A stretch of 56,846 bases of DNA, from NCBI GenBank assembly GCA_015068025.1, contig SVLH01000007.1:1-56846 (forward strand). The letters are read 5' to 3'. Position 1 is the first letter of the stretch, and the number at the start of each line of letters is the position of its first letter. The stretch is from Oscillospiraceae bacterium (GTDB lineage: Bacteria > Bacillota > Clostridia > Oscillospirales > Oscillospiraceae). Both the position numbers and the translations under genes were made by a program. Positions 1 to 9,079 of this stretch are shown here, in pieces. A model generated the notes under the pieces. It was given only the letters and a program-made list of their open reading frames with translations. It did not search any database and had not been told where the DNA came from.

Positions 1-278
1 ACGCCCTCGACGGTAGCCTTGGCCTCGGCCAGGCCCTGGCCGGTGATCTCGCGGACAACCTTGATGACCTTGATCTTGGCAGCGGCGTCGAAGCCGGTCA
101 TGACAACGTCGAACTCGGTCTTCTCCTCAGCAGCGGGAGCAGCAGCGCCAGCAGCGGGAGCAGCCATAGCGGCGGCGGAAACGCCGAAAACTTCCTCCAG
201 AGCGTGGACCAGCTCGCTCAGCTCCAGAACGGTCAGGCCCTTGATCTCTTCGATCATAGCAGTAATCTTCTCAGACAT
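1..278 (-). CDS. rplL: Ribosomal protein L7/L12 (3' end cut by window)
   Basis: Stalk protein of the 50S subunit that recruits translation GTPases. The visible 92 residues begin [20 protein letters not shown], which is the dimerisation domain. An Ala-rich hinge ([15 protein letters not shown]) follows, then the start of the globular C-terminal domain with the [20 protein letters not shown] stretch. The ATG at 276-278 is preceded by an AGGAGG box. The C-terminal end lies to the left of the window. It follows rplJ by 49 bases, the usual L10-L7/L12 pair, and is presumably controlled by the L10 leader upstream of rplJ. Confidence 0.97.
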   Translation of the reverse strand, partial: MSEKITAMIEEIKGLTVLELSELVHALEEVFGVSAAAMAAPAAGAAAPAAEEKTEFDVVMTGFDAAAKIKVIKVVREITGQGLAEAKATVEG

Positions 279-327
279 GTTAATTGCCTCCTAATTCGTA
301 TAATTTAAAAGTATGTGGGTGCCGCAA

Positions 328-855
328 TTATTCGGCGGCGGGGGCAGCCTCTTCGGCAGGAGCGCCGTTCTTCTCGGCGATCTGCTTCAGCACGACTGCC
401 AGGCTGGTAATGGGAGCCAGCATGGTGCCCAGAACCTGAGCCTGCAGAACAGGCAGTGCGGGGATGGAAGCCAGACGATCGATCGTGGCCATGTCGACGG
501 GCTTGCCGTCCATGAAGCCGCCCTTGATCTCGAACTTGTCCTTCAGCTTCTTGGCGTAATCGGCCATGACACGGGCGGGAGCCACGGGGTCAGAGCACAG
601 AGCCAGAGAAGTGGTACCGTTCAGCAGATCATTCAGACCTTCCAGACCGGTGTTGTTGAAAGCAAAGCGGAGCAGGGTGTTCTTGACAACGGCGTAATCC
701 ACGTCGTTCTCACGGCACTCCTTACGCAGCGCAGTGTCTTCCTCAACGGAAATGCCCTTATAGTCGACGAGGACGCCGGCGGTGGCATTCTGGATCTTTT
801 CGGTCAGCTGGGCAACGATTGCCTGCTTTTCAGATAAGACCTTTGCGTTAGGCAT
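328..855 (-). CDS. rplJ: Ribosomal protein L10
   Basis: L10 anchors the L7/L12 dimers to the 50S subunit. The 175-residue product reads MPNAKVLSEKQAIVAQLTEK at the start and has the typical VLVDYKGISVEEDTALR and VKNTLLRFAFNNT segments. The C-terminus is acidic and Ala-rich (GAPAEEAAPAAE) and would bind L7/L12. An in-frame GTG at 867 overlaps the GGAGGT Shine-Dalgarno box. I therefore place the start at the ATG at 855, which lies 10 bases after that box. Transcribed from its own promoter at 1009-1036 through an attenuator, then followed by rplL. Confidence 0.96.
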   Translation of the reverse strand: MPNAKVLSEKQAIVAQLTEKIQNATAGVLVDYKGISVEEDTALRKECRENDVDYAVVKNTLLRFAFNNTGLEGLNDLLNGTTSLALCSDPVAPARVMADYAKKLKDKFEIKGGFMDGKPVDMATIDRLASIPALPVLQAQVLGTMLAPITSLAVVLKQIAEKNGAPAEEAAPAAE

Positions 856-893
856 TCTTGGTTTCACCTCCAGGAAAATTTGTAGGTGCGTTC

Positions 894-1002
894 AAAAAGG
901 AAAACCGTCCTTGTGCACAAAGACACAAGGACGGATAGCAAATCAACTTTGCCGCCCTCGGCAGGATTTACGGCGATTGCCACCTGCTGTCTTTGGAACG
1001 CA
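894..1002 (-). ncRNA. L10-type ribosomal protein leader with attenuator
   Basis: The untranslated leader of rplJ contains the hallmark complementary pair of the Firmicutes L10 leader: GACAGCAGGTGGCAA and, about 13 bases later, ATCCTGCCGAGG (minus strand, around 957-993). It ends in an 11-bp hairpin (905-915 with 924-934) followed by TTTTCCTTTTT, an intrinsic terminator. In this family free L10 (or the L10-L12 complex) binds the first element and stops transcription, giving autoregulation. The family assignment comes from recognised sequence pattern, not a covariance search. Confidence 0.85.
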
Positions 1003-1008
1003 TCTGGT

Positions 1009-1036
1009 ATTATATCAAACTATCCGGAAATGTCAA
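1009..1036 (-). promoter_or_regulatory. Promoter of rplJ-rplL
   Basis: On the minus strand a perfect -35 TTGACA (1031-1036) and a perfect -10 TATAAT (1009-1014) are separated by 16 bases, just upstream of the L10 leader. This separates rplJ-rplL from the upstream rplK-rplA unit. Confidence 0.85.
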
Positions 1037-1086
1037 GTATGAATTTCCGAATAGTTTAATACAAAGGGAAATTGCAGATCTAAAAA

Positions 1087-1779
1087 TCAGATCAGCTTTG
1101 CGGTGCTCAGCTTCACGCCGGGGCCCATGGTGGAAGCGGCGACGCAGCTGCGGACATACTGACCCTTGGCGGCGGCGGGCTTGGCCTTGACGATAGCGCC
1201 GATGAGAGCGTTGTAGTTGTCAACCAGCTTCTCGGGGCCGAAGGAGACCTTGCCGATGGGGCAGTGAATGATGTTGGTCTTGTCCAGACGATACTCGATC
1301 TTACCAGCCTTGACTTCCTTCACGGCCTTGGCAACATCGGGGGTGACGGTACCGGCCTTGGGAGAGGGCATCAGACCCTTGGGACCCAGGACCTTACCGA
1401 GGCGGCCGACAACACCCATCATGTCGGGGGAAGCGACGACCACATCGAAATCAAACCAGTTTTCCTTCTGGATCTTGTCGACCAGATCCAGATCGCCGAC
1501 ATAGTCAGCGCCAGCCTCGCGGGCAGCGTCGGCCTTGTCGCCCTTGGCGAACACCAGCACGCGGACAGTCTTGCCGGTGCCGTGGGGCAGCACGATGGCG
1601 CCACGAACCTGCTGGTCAGCGTGACGGGAGTCAACACCCAGCTTCACATGCAGCTCAACAGTCTCGTCGAACTTGGCGCTGGCGGTCTTGCAAATGAGAG
1701 TCATGGCGTCGAGAGCCTCGTACTGAGTGTTCTTCTCGATCTGCTTGGCGCTCTCCTGATACTTCTTGCCTCTAAACAA
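1087..1779 (-). CDS. rplA: Ribosomal protein L1
   Basis: L1 forms the mobile 50S stalk that helps release E-site tRNA, and in many bacteria it represses its own mRNA. The 230 residues match the normal length of the family and contain ARAFVFAKG-like and [18 protein letters not shown] segments (the latter seen as [15 protein letters not shown]), a signature of L1. The start is an uncommon TTG, 8 bases after GAGGAGG; no in-frame ATG fits better. Lies 95 bases after rplK. The gap contains a hairpin resembling the L1-binding site of 23S rRNA. Confidence 0.95.
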   Translation of the reverse strand: MFRGKKYQESAKQIEKNTQYEALDAMTLICKTASAKFDETVELHVKLGVDSRHADQQVRGAIVLPHGTGKTVRVLVFAKGDKADAAREAGADYVGDLDLVDKIQKENWFDFDVVVASPDMMGVVGRLGKVLGPKGLMPSPKAGTVTPDVAKAVKEVKAGKIEYRLDKTNIIHCPIGKVSFGPEKLVDNYNALIGAIVKAKPAAAKGQYVRSCVAASTMGPGVKLSTAKLI

Positions 1780-1796
1780 TGTTATTTCCTCCTCAT

Positions 1797-1828
1797 AGTG
1801 GTTCTTCGGACTCTACGTTCCTCCCACT
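1797..1828 (-). promoter_or_regulatory. Possible L1-binding hairpin before rplA
   Basis: Minus strand: AGTGG (1824-1828) pairs with CCACT (1797-1801). The 5' side continues GTGGGAGG and the 3' side reads GAAGAACCACT. The 23S L1-stalk site contains GUGGGAGG opposite a ...GAAAUACCAC strand, so the resemblance suggests target mimicry for autoregulation by L1. This is inference from similarity only. Confidence 0.4.
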
Positions 1829-1874
1829 GTATGGAACGGCCTGTTCAGCCGCTCTGTTGTTTGTAGTCAGGGAA

Positions 1875-2300
1875 TCAGTCGCCCACAACGACGCCCATGG
1901 AACGGGCAGTGCCGGCGATCATGCTCATAGCGGCCTCGAGGGAGGCGGCGTTCAGGTCCTTCATCTTGATCTCAGCGATCTTCTGGATGGAGGCCTTGGA
2001 GATGGTGGCCACCTTGTTCTTGTTGGGGACACCGGAGCCGGACTCGATGTTGCATTCCTTCTTGATCAGGACTGCCGCGGGGGGAGTCTTGGTGATGAAG
2101 GAGAAGGAGCGGTCAGAGTACACAGTGATGACGACGGGGATGATCATGCCCATGTCATTCTTGGTACGCTCGTTGAACTCCTTGGTGAATGCGGCAATGT
2201 TCACGCCGTGCTGGCCCAGAGCGGGACCAACAGGGGGAGCGGGAGTTGCCTTGCCTGCGGGGATCTGCAGCTTTACATAACCAGTAATCTTCTGTGCCAC
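1875..2300 (-). CDS. rplK: Ribosomal protein L11
   Basis: L11 sits at the base of the GTPase-associated centre. The 141-residue product has the family's usual length. It opens [20 protein letters not shown] and contains [22 protein letters not shown], the diagnostic N-terminal stretch. The C-terminal rRNA-binding domain ends in [16 protein letters not shown]. The start is GTG, 9 bases after AGGAGGT. It is the first gene of the rplK-rplA pair and lies 127 bases after nusG. That gap holds a chain of small GC-rich hairpins including a second GTGGGAGG motif. Confidence 0.97.
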   Translation of the reverse strand: MAQKITGYVKLQIPAGKATPAPPVGPALGQHGVNIAAFTKEFNERTKNDMGMIIPVVITVYSDRSFSFITKTPPAAVLIKKECNIESGSGVPNKNKVATISKASIQKIAEIKMKDLNAASLEAAMSMIAGTARSMGVVVGD

Positions 2301-2304
2301 GGAG

Positions 2305-2420
2305 TAGCACCTCCTAAATCATAAATGTGGTGGCGGACGTTCGTCCGTTCTTGGCGGGACCGAAGGTCCCTCCCACTTGTGCCGGCCTGTACCGGCCTGT
2401 TTGCACCATCATGGTGCGGG
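2305..2420 (-). promoter_or_regulatory. Structured leader between nusG and rplK
   Basis: Minus strand contains four short inverted repeats in series: GCACCAT/ATGGTGC, GGCC..GGCC, GGGACC-TTCG-GGTCCC-type, and GGACG..CGTCC. The motif GTGGGAGG (2369-2376), also present before rplA, occurs here, with CCACCAC about 35 bases further on. It could be an L1-responsive leader controlling rplK-rplA. No terminator T-run is seen, so translational control or mRNA stability would be more likely than attenuation. Confidence 0.35.
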
Positions 2421-2427
2421 ATTTGCG

Positions 2428-2952
2428 TTAGTTCTGAACCTCGACCTGATCCAGCTCCAGGTCCACGGGCGTCTCTCTGCCGAACATGGAAACCATCACG
2501 CTGACCCGATTCTTTTCGGGCTCGATCTCCTCGACCACGCCGGTAAAGCTGGCCAGAGGACCGTCCATGATCCGCACGTGGTCGCCCACGTTGTACTTGA
2601 CAACGATCTCGTGCTTTTCCATGCCCATGGCAAGCACCTCTTCCTCGGTCAGAGGAATGGGCTTGTTGGCACTGCCGACAAAGCCGGTCACACCGCGGAC
2701 GTTCCGCACCAGATGCCAAGTGTCGTCTGTCATGACCATCTTGATGAGCACATAGCCGGGGAACACCTTGCGCTCCACTTCCTTGGTGGTGCCGGACTCG
2801 GTGACCTCGGTCACAGACTCCATGGGGATCTCGATCCGCAGGATCATGTCCTCCATGTTGCGGCCGGTGACAAACTTCTCAATGCTGGTTTTCACAGCAT
2901 TTTCATAGCCGGAATAGGTATGGACCACATACCACTTCGCGCTGTCTGACAT
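2428..2952 (-). CDS. nusG: Transcription termination/antitermination factor NusG
   Basis: NusG binds RNA polymerase through its N-terminal NGN domain and links it to ribosomes or Rho through its KOW domain. The 174 residues begin MSDSAKWYVVHTYSGYENAV, the classic NGN opening. They continue with FPGYVLIKMVMTDDTWHLVRN, and from about residue 120 the KOW segment VGDHVRIMDGPLASFTGVVEE. Length is normal. Lies 12 bases downstream of secE in the usual rpmG-secE-nusG-rplK-rplA order. Confidence 0.97.
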   Translation of the reverse strand: MSDSAKWYVVHTYSGYENAVKTSIEKFVTGRNMEDMILRIEIPMESVTEVTESGTTKEVERKVFPGYVLIKMVMTDDTWHLVRNVRGVTGFVGSANKPIPLTEEEVLAMGMEKHEIVVKYNVGDHVRIMDGPLASFTGVVEEIEPEKNRVSVMVSMFGRETPVDLELDQVEVQN

Positions 2953-2964
2953 ATCCGATTCTCC

Positions 2965-3177
2965 TTAAGCGCCGAACACGCTGAGGATCATCTGCACGAC
3001 CGAGCCCAGCACACCGTCAAAGATCCAGATGCAGGCACCGATCACCAGAGAGCACAGCAGCACGGTGCCGGTGTTCTTGAGAACGGTCTTCTTGTTAGGC
3101 CAAACAACCTTCTTCAGTTCGCTTTTCATTTCGCGGAACCAACGGCCGCGATCCTTCTTCTTAGCTTCTTCTGCCAT
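2965..3177 (-). CDS. secE: Preprotein translocase subunit SecE
   Basis: SecE clamps the SecY channel. This is the short, single-membrane-helix form: 70 residues with a charged amphipathic N-terminus (FREMKSELKKVVWPNKKTVL, the conserved KKVVWP motif) followed by one hydrophobic helix (TVLLCSLVIGACIWIFDGV). Between rpmG (30 bases upstream) and nusG (12 bases downstream), the standard position. Confidence 0.96.
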   Translation of the reverse strand: MAEEAKKKDRGRWFREMKSELKKVVWPNKKTVLKNTGTVLLCSLVIGACIWIFDGVLGSVVQMILSVFGA

Positions 3178-3207
3178 AATTACTCGCCCTTTCTTCGTTT
3201 CTGCCCA

Positions 3208-3357
3208 TTACTTGGTTTCAGTATGGGGCGTGTGCTTCTTGCAGAAGGGGCAATACTTGTTCAGTTCAAGCTTGTCAGGGGTATTCTTCTTGTTCTTCAT
3301 CGTATTGTAGTTTCTCTGCTTGCACTCGTTGCATCTTAAAGTGACTTTAACGCGCAT
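3208..3357 (-). CDS. rpmG: Ribosomal protein L33
   Basis: A 49-residue zinc-ribbon ribosomal protein: it starts [19 protein letters not shown] and ends [14 protein letters not shown]. The two CxxC pairs (CNEC and CPFC) mark the zinc-binding, C-plus form of L33. ATG at 3355-3357 follows AGGAGGT by 8 bases. First gene of the rpmG-secE-nusG run. No tRNA-Trp gene is present between rpmG and secE, although it is found there in some relatives. Confidence 0.96.
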   Translation of the reverse strand: MRVKVTLRCNECKQRNYNTMKNKKNTPDKLELNKYCPFCKKHTPHTETK

Positions 3358-3379
3358 CTAACGGCACCTCCTTATTATT

Positions 3380-3409
3380 GGTATCTTTCCCGGCTACGCC
3401 GGGGATACC
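3380..3409 (-). repeat. Hairpin in the rpmG leader
   Basis: GGTATC (3380-3385) pairs with GATACC (3404-3409) and CCCGGC with GCCGGG inside it, forming a stable stem-loop just upstream of the rpmG ribosome binding site. No T-run follows it. Role unknown; it may affect mRNA stability or translation. Confidence 0.4.
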
Positions 3410-3503
3410 GACTGCCTCCCTGCATGGATGAGAGGCTTTGTTCTGCGGCTTGAAAAGCGAAAAAAGCGCACAAAAAGAAAACCCCTTTTCACAGGTAATA
3501 GGA

Positions 3504-3533
3504 AGTATAGCACGCCTCCCCCCTGTCGGTCAA
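3504..3533 (-). promoter_or_regulatory. Promoter of rpmG-secE-nusG
   Basis: Minus-strand -35 TTGACC (3528-3533) and -10 TATACT (3504-3509), 18-base spacer, about 145 bases upstream of rpmG. The rest of the 3358-3675 gap holds the leader hairpin and the divergent ruvX promoter. Confidence 0.65.
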
Positions 3534-3614
3534 CCTTTTTTTGAAGAAAATTTCACTTTTTTCCCTGTTTTTTGTTCTGCCGCCAAGCCGTTCCCCATCC
3601 CTCCAAAGCAGACA

Positions 3615-3643
3615 TTGAAAGGCGGCGAAATCTGTGGTAAACT
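3615..3643 (+). promoter_or_regulatory. Promoter of ruvX
   Basis: -35 TTGAAA (3615-3620) and -10 TAAACT (3638-3643) with a 17-base spacer, 32 bases before the ruvX start. Confidence 0.6.
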
Positions 3644-3675
3644 GATGCCAACATACATTCAGGAGAGGACACTTT

Positions 3676-4092
3676 ATGCGCATCATGGCCATCGACTACG
3701 GCGACGCCCACACCGGCATCGCCATTTCCGACCCCACCGGTTTTCTGGCCGGCTATACCACCGTCATCAACGCATACCGCCCCGAAGCGGTGGCGGAGCA
3801 GATCTGCACCCTCATCGCCGAGCACGGCGTGGAGGAGCTGGTACTGGGCCACCCCATCAACATGGACGGCAGCCGCGGCCCACGCAGTGAAAAGGCGCAG
3901 GCCATGAAGGCGCTTCTGGAACAGCGCACTTCCCTGCCCGTTGTGTTGTGGGATGAACGCCGCACCACTATCGACGCCCACCAGATCCTGTTCAACAGCG
4001 GCAAAAACGCCAAGCAGCGCAAAAAGGTGGTAGACGCCGTGGCGGCTTCCCTGATCCTGGAGGGTTATCTGACCTTCAAAAAGAGCCGTTAA
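3676..4092 (+). CDS. ruvX: RuvX/YqgF RNase H-fold nuclease (putative Holliday junction resolvase)
   Basis: The family has an RNase H-like fold and is linked to 16S rRNA 5'-end processing and to Holliday junction resolution. The 138 residues show the expected motifs in order: MAIDYGDAHTGIAISD at the N-terminus (first catalytic Asp), LVLGHPINMDGSRG mid-protein, DERRTTIDA, and DAVAASLILEGYL at the C-terminus. ATG at 3676 follows an AGGAGAGG box. Single-gene unit between its own promoter and a terminator. Length is typical. Confidence 0.93.
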   Translation: MRIMAIDYGDAHTGIAISDPTGFLAGYTTVINAYRPEAVAEQICTLIAEHGVEELVLGHPINMDGSRGPRSEKAQAMKALLEQRTSLPVVLWDERRTTIDAHQILFNSGKNAKQRKKVVDAVAASLILEGYLTFKKSR

Positions 4093-4100
4093 AAACAAAC

Positions 4101-4123
4101 CTGCCGGAGCAATGCTCCGGCAG
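4101..4123. terminator. Bidirectional terminator between ruvX and the phosphoribosyltransferase
   Basis: CTGCCGGAGC and GCTCCGGCAG arms with a short AAT loop, followed on the plus strand by TTTCTTTCTT and preceded by an A-rich stretch. Serves two converging genes. Confidence 0.85.
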
Positions 4124-4138
4124 CTTTCTTTCTTCTCT

Positions 4139-4699
4139 TTACTTCACACTTCCGTCGGCGTTGAACAGGGGCAGCGGCGCCAGGAAACGGATGTCCTCAC
4201 GCTTCTGCGCGTCGCCTTCCGCCAGCACCGCCACCTTTCCGGTCACGATGCCGCCGGCCTTCTTCACCAGTTCCTCCATGGCGCGGAGCGAACCGCCGGT
4301 GGAGATCACGTCGTCCATCAGCAGAACACGCTTGCCGCGGATCAGATCCGCATCATCCCGGCCGAGATACAGCTTCTGCGTGCCGGCAGTGGTGATGGAC
4401 TGATCCTCCACCCAGATGGGGTCGGGCATATAGGCCTTGGGCCCCTTGCGGGCGATGAAGTACTTCTCCGCACCGCTCTGGCGTGCCATTTCGTGGATCA
4501 GGGGGATGCTCTTGGCCTCCGCCGTGAAGATGTAGTCGTAACTGTCGGCGGGAACCAGCTTCAGCAGTTCCCGGGCGCAGGCAACGGTCAGTTCCGCGTC
4601 GCCGAAGCAGATGAACGCGCCGATGTACAGATCGTCCGTGATCTTGCACAGCGGCAGTTCACGCTTGACACCGGCTACCTCAATGGGATAAGTAAGCAT
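4139..4699 (-). CDS. Phosphoribosyltransferase (adenine-type PRTase fold)
   Basis: A type I PRTase. The PRPP-binding loop RVLLMDDVISTGGSL (about residue 125) is intact, and upstream it has YDYIFTAEAKSIPLIHEMAR, the segment that contacts the base in adenine/xanthine PRTases. The substrate is not certain: at 186 residues it is slightly longer than bacterial Apt, and I do not assign a gene symbol. An ATG at 4717 is in frame but would contain the GGGAGG ribosome binding site, so the ATG at 4699 is preferred. Monocistronic, with a strong promoter at 4766-4793. Confidence 0.8.
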   Translation of the reverse strand: MLTYPIEVAGVKRELPLCKITDDLYIGAFICFGDAELTVACARELLKLVPADSYDYIFTAEAKSIPLIHEMARQSGAEKYFIARKGPKAYMPDPIWVEDQSITTAGTQKLYLGRDDADLIRGKRVLLMDDVISTGGSLRAMEELVKKAGGIVTGKVAVLAEGDAQKREDIRFLAPLPLFNADGSVK

Positions 4700-4765
4700 A
4701 CGGTCTTCCTCCCTCATTTTTACATTCTATATAAATGTAGCGATGGGCAAAATCATTCCGCTATC

Positions 4766-4793
4766 ATTATACGATGTTTCGCGGGAAAGTCAA
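4766..4793 (-). promoter_or_regulatory. Promoter of the phosphoribosyltransferase gene
   Basis: Minus-strand -35 TTGACT (4788-4793), -10 TATAAT (4766-4771), 16-base spacer. Confidence 0.75.
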
Positions 4794-4817
4794 TCGGCGT
4801 GACCACATATAAAAAGA

Positions 4818-4842
4818 GAGAGCGGGGGGCATCCCCGCTCTC
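4818..4842 (-). terminator. Terminator of the phosphopantetheinyl transferase gene
   Basis: GAGAGCGGGG/CCCCGCTCTC hairpin followed on the minus strand by CTTTTTAT. The stem overlaps the stop codon of the gene it ends. Confidence 0.85.
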
Positions 4843-5437
4843 AAAGCATTTCGTCCAGAGAATATTTCCGCACCTCTCCCGGCAGCTCCTTGCAGCGAGT
4901 GGACACACCGGCCACATAGCCCGGGAAGGTATCCAGTTCGTAATAGTACTCGCCGTACTGCAAGGGAGATTCCGAGCGCATCATGGTGGCGATGGCGGTG
5001 CCTTCCCGCTTGGCTCTGGCCTCACGGCGAACCCAGCTCTGGTAAAAGGCCTCCTCGGTGATGGCGCCGGCCAGGCGGCGCATCGTGCGCTGGGTCACGG
5101 GGCGCAGCCGCTCGATGTCCACGCCGATAGGCTGGTCGGACAGTCCCACCAGCACCGCGCCGCTGGTATGACTGATATTAAAATGCACATCCGGATACCC
5201 TGGGAAATAAGGCTTACCCCGGCCGGATCGCTGGATCTCCGGAAGCGCCTTCCAGCCGTACTTCTGGCGCAGTGCCAGACACAGGATCATGTATGCACAC
5301 AGCGGCTCTCTCCGCTTTTCCTCCGGAAGCCGCATCAGACGCTCCCGTCGTTCAGGCGGCATCATAAACAGCATGATCGCCGTTTCCTGCTCTGTCAGCG
5401 GCCGTTCCAGACGCGCCGCCCATAGATCGATGGCCAT
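4841..5437 (-). CDS. 4'-phosphopantetheinyl transferase, Sfp type
   Basis: Transfers the phosphopantetheine arm from CoA to a carrier-protein serine. Key motifs are in order: RGKPYFPGYPDVHFNISHT, then IGVDIERL (Mg-binding Asp and Glu), then WVRREARAKREG, the WxxxEA helix. The 198-residue product is shorter than Sfp (about 220). The open frame extends to 5473, but the predicted promoter -10 is at 5476-5481, so transcription would begin at about 5469. The ATG at 5437 after GAGAGGG is therefore the likely start. No polyketide or peptide synthetase genes lie nearby; its carrier may be the fatty-acid ACP or a protein elsewhere. Confidence 0.85.
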   Translation of the reverse strand: MAIDLWAARLERPLTEQETAIMLFMMPPERRERLMRLPEEKRREPLCAYMILCLALRQKYGWKALPEIQRSGRGKPYFPGYPDVHFNISHTSGAVLVGLSDQPIGVDIERLRPVTQRTMRRLAGAITEEAFYQSWVRREARAKREGTAIATMMRSESPLQYGEYYYELDTFPGYVAGVSTRCKELPGEVRKYSLDEML

Positions 5438-5475
5438 GCTCGCACCCTCTCTATCCGTTCTCTCTGTATACATCT

Positions 5476-5504
5476 ATAATACGCACTTCCCAGCCCAATG
5501 TAAA
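5476..5504 (-). promoter_or_regulatory. Promoter of the phosphopantetheinyl transferase gene
   Basis: Minus-strand -35 TTTACA (5499-5504), -10 TATTAT (5476-5481), 17-base spacer. Confidence 0.7.
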
Positions 5505-5661
5505 GGCTTGTCTTTTACAAAGTTTTTTAATTTTTTTCGAAAAAAAGAGGGAATTGCAAATCTGCGGTGTATATCTAGTTGTCGAGAAACCAGAGAAAGT
5601 GCTTTTTCCGTATGACAACGGCGAATTCCGGCTAAACTGACCGAAAGGAGGGCCTGCGGCC

Positions 5662-7442
5662 ATGGCATTCCCCCAAAGTTTTATGGACGAGCTCGTCGCG
5701 CGCAGTGATATTGTCGATGTTGTCGGCAGCTATGTGCAGCTGAACCGCAAAGGCTCCAACCTCTTTGGTCTTTGCCCCTTCCACAGCGAAAAGACCGGCT
5801 CCTTCTCCGTTTCGCCGGACAAGCAGATCTACCACTGCTTCGGCTGCAAGAAGGGCGGCGGCGTCATCAACTTCATGATGGAGATTGAAAACCTCTCCTT
5901 CCCCGACGCAGTACGCGCGCTTGCCAAACGTGCCGGCATGGAAGTCCCCGAGGAAGAAGGCGACCGTGAGGCCGGCCGCCGCAGACAGCGTCTGCTGGAT
6001 CTAAACCGGGACGCCGCCCGTTTTTACTACCAGTTGCTCCAACAACCGGAAGGCCGGGCGGTGCAGGAGTATCTGAATCGCCGCCGCATCAGCAAAGCTA
6101 CCGCCGTGAACTTCGGCATGGGCGCATCCCTCGATTCCTGGGATGCCCTGCTCACCGCAATGACGAAAAAAGGCTACACCAAGGCGGAGCTGCTGACTGC
6201 CGGTCTGGTGGTACAGAACAAAAACGGCGGACTGTATGACAAGTTCCGCAACCGGCTCATGCTCCCCGTCATCGATACCCGGGGCGATGTGGTGGCTTTC
6301 GGCAGCCGTGTGCTGGACAAATCCGAGCCCAAATACATGAACTCCTCGGAAACGCCGGTATACAGCAAGCGGCGCGTCCTGTACGGCCTGAATCTGGCCA
6401 AAAAGACCAAGCGTCCCAACATCATCCTCTGCGAGGGCAACCTGGACATCGTCACATTGCATCAGGCAGGCTTTGACAATGCCGTGGCTTCCATGGGCAC
6501 GGCGCTGACCGTGGAGCAGACCCGGCTTTTGTCCCGGTTCACCAAGGAACTGGTTCTCTGCTACGACAACGACAACGCCGGCAAAATCGCCACGGAGCGG
6601 GCACTCCAGATCTTGAGCGACTCGGAATTTTCCGTGAAGGTCCTGCAGCTGCCCCGCCGTCTGGTGGACGGAGAATATGTCAAGCAGGATCCGGACGACT
6701 ATATCAAGAACCACGGCGCCGATGCCTTTGAGCGTCTGCTCACCGGCAGTGAAAATGGCGTGGAGTTCCGCATGGCACAGGTGGCCGGCAAATACGATCT
6801 CTCCAACGACGAGGCGCGGGTCGCCTACTGCGAGGAGATCAGCCACCTTTTGGCTTCCCTGCCGGGCGCGGTGGAGCGGGAGATCTACACCGTCCGCGCC
6901 GCAGAAGCCGCCAGAATCTCCCCGGACGCCATGAAGCTGGAAGTCCAGCGGGCCTTCAAGCGGCGGCTGGCGCAGGAAAAGCGGGCGGAAACCAGAAAGA
7001 GCCTGAATCCCGCCCGCACACTGCAGCCGAAAGAATCGGCGCTCCGCTACGAGAACATCCGCTCCGCCCGGGCGGAGGAAGGCGTTTTGCGGCTGCTGCT
7101 GATGGACGACAGTCTGTTCCCCCCGCAGCCGCCCCTGACACAATCAGACTTCTCCTCTCCCCTGCTCGGTCAGGTCTTTGCCGCCCTGTGGCAGGCAAAA
7201 ACAGAGGGCAGGCGCATCTCTCTGGCCTCCCTGTCCGGATCGCTGTCGCCGGAGGAGATGAGCCACATCACAGCCGTCTGCCAGCAGCCGGAATCCGTAC
7301 AGAACGGACGGCAGGCCCTTGCAGACTACATACGCATCATCCGGACGGAAGCCGAAAAGCGCAGCAACGGGGCGGACACCGACCCCCTGCTGGCCGTCAT
7401 AGAGAAAAACAAATCCAAAAAGGGTACTGGAGGAAAGCAGTA

Positions 7443-7443
<1 letters not shown>
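5662..7443 (+). CDS. dnaG: DNA primase
   Basis: Makes RNA primers at the replication fork. The 593 residues show the CHC2 zinc finger ([13 protein letters not shown] ... HCFGCKKGG, about residues 38-65). The RNA polymerase core and TOPRIM domain follow with [14 protein letters not shown] and [15 protein letters not shown] (the DxD metal site). A helical C-terminal region that would contact DnaB completes the protein. ATG after AAGGAGGG. The stop codon TAA overlaps the rpoD ATG by one base (TAATG), so the two are translationally coupled. This is the dnaG-rpoD part of the macromolecular synthesis operon, without rpsU next to it. Confidence 0.97.
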
Positions 7444-8894
<1,451 letters not shown>

Positions 8895-8904
8895 ACCGCA
8901 GCAA

Positions 8905-8939
8905 AAAGCGGAGCAGAGTGCAAAGCTCTGCTCCGCTTT
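8905..8939 (+). terminator. Terminator of dnaG-rpoD
   Basis: AAAGCGGAGCAGAG and CTCTGCTCCGCTTT arms with a 7-base loop; a 14-bp perfect stem with a T-rich 3' side. Confidence 0.88.
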
Positions 8940-9019
8940 CCTGTCCAATTGTCAAAACCGTTTCCCTTCGATTCTGCGCCATGCCGGTCATAAAACCCCC
9001 AAATTTCACAATTGTATGG

Positions 9020-9044
9020 TGACAAATCTATCTTTCGCTGCGTA
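9020..9044 (+). promoter_or_regulatory. Candidate ECF-type promoter (autoregulation)
   Basis: TGACAA (9020-9025) and CGTA (9041-9044), 15 bases apart, recall the TGAAAC-N16-CGTA promoters of Bacillus ECF sigma factors. If real, the sigma factor downstream would switch on its own gene. An alternative housekeeping pair TTCACA/TATCTT overlaps it, so this is tentative. Confidence 0.35.
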
Positions 9045-9079
9045 TTCAAAGTGAAAGCTTTCAAAACCGAGGTGATCAA

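Noticed and set aside
4139-4699. Naming the phosphoribosyltransferase apt or xpt
   Set aside because: The PRPP loop is clear but the base-binding residues do not let me decide between adenine, xanthine and other substrates.
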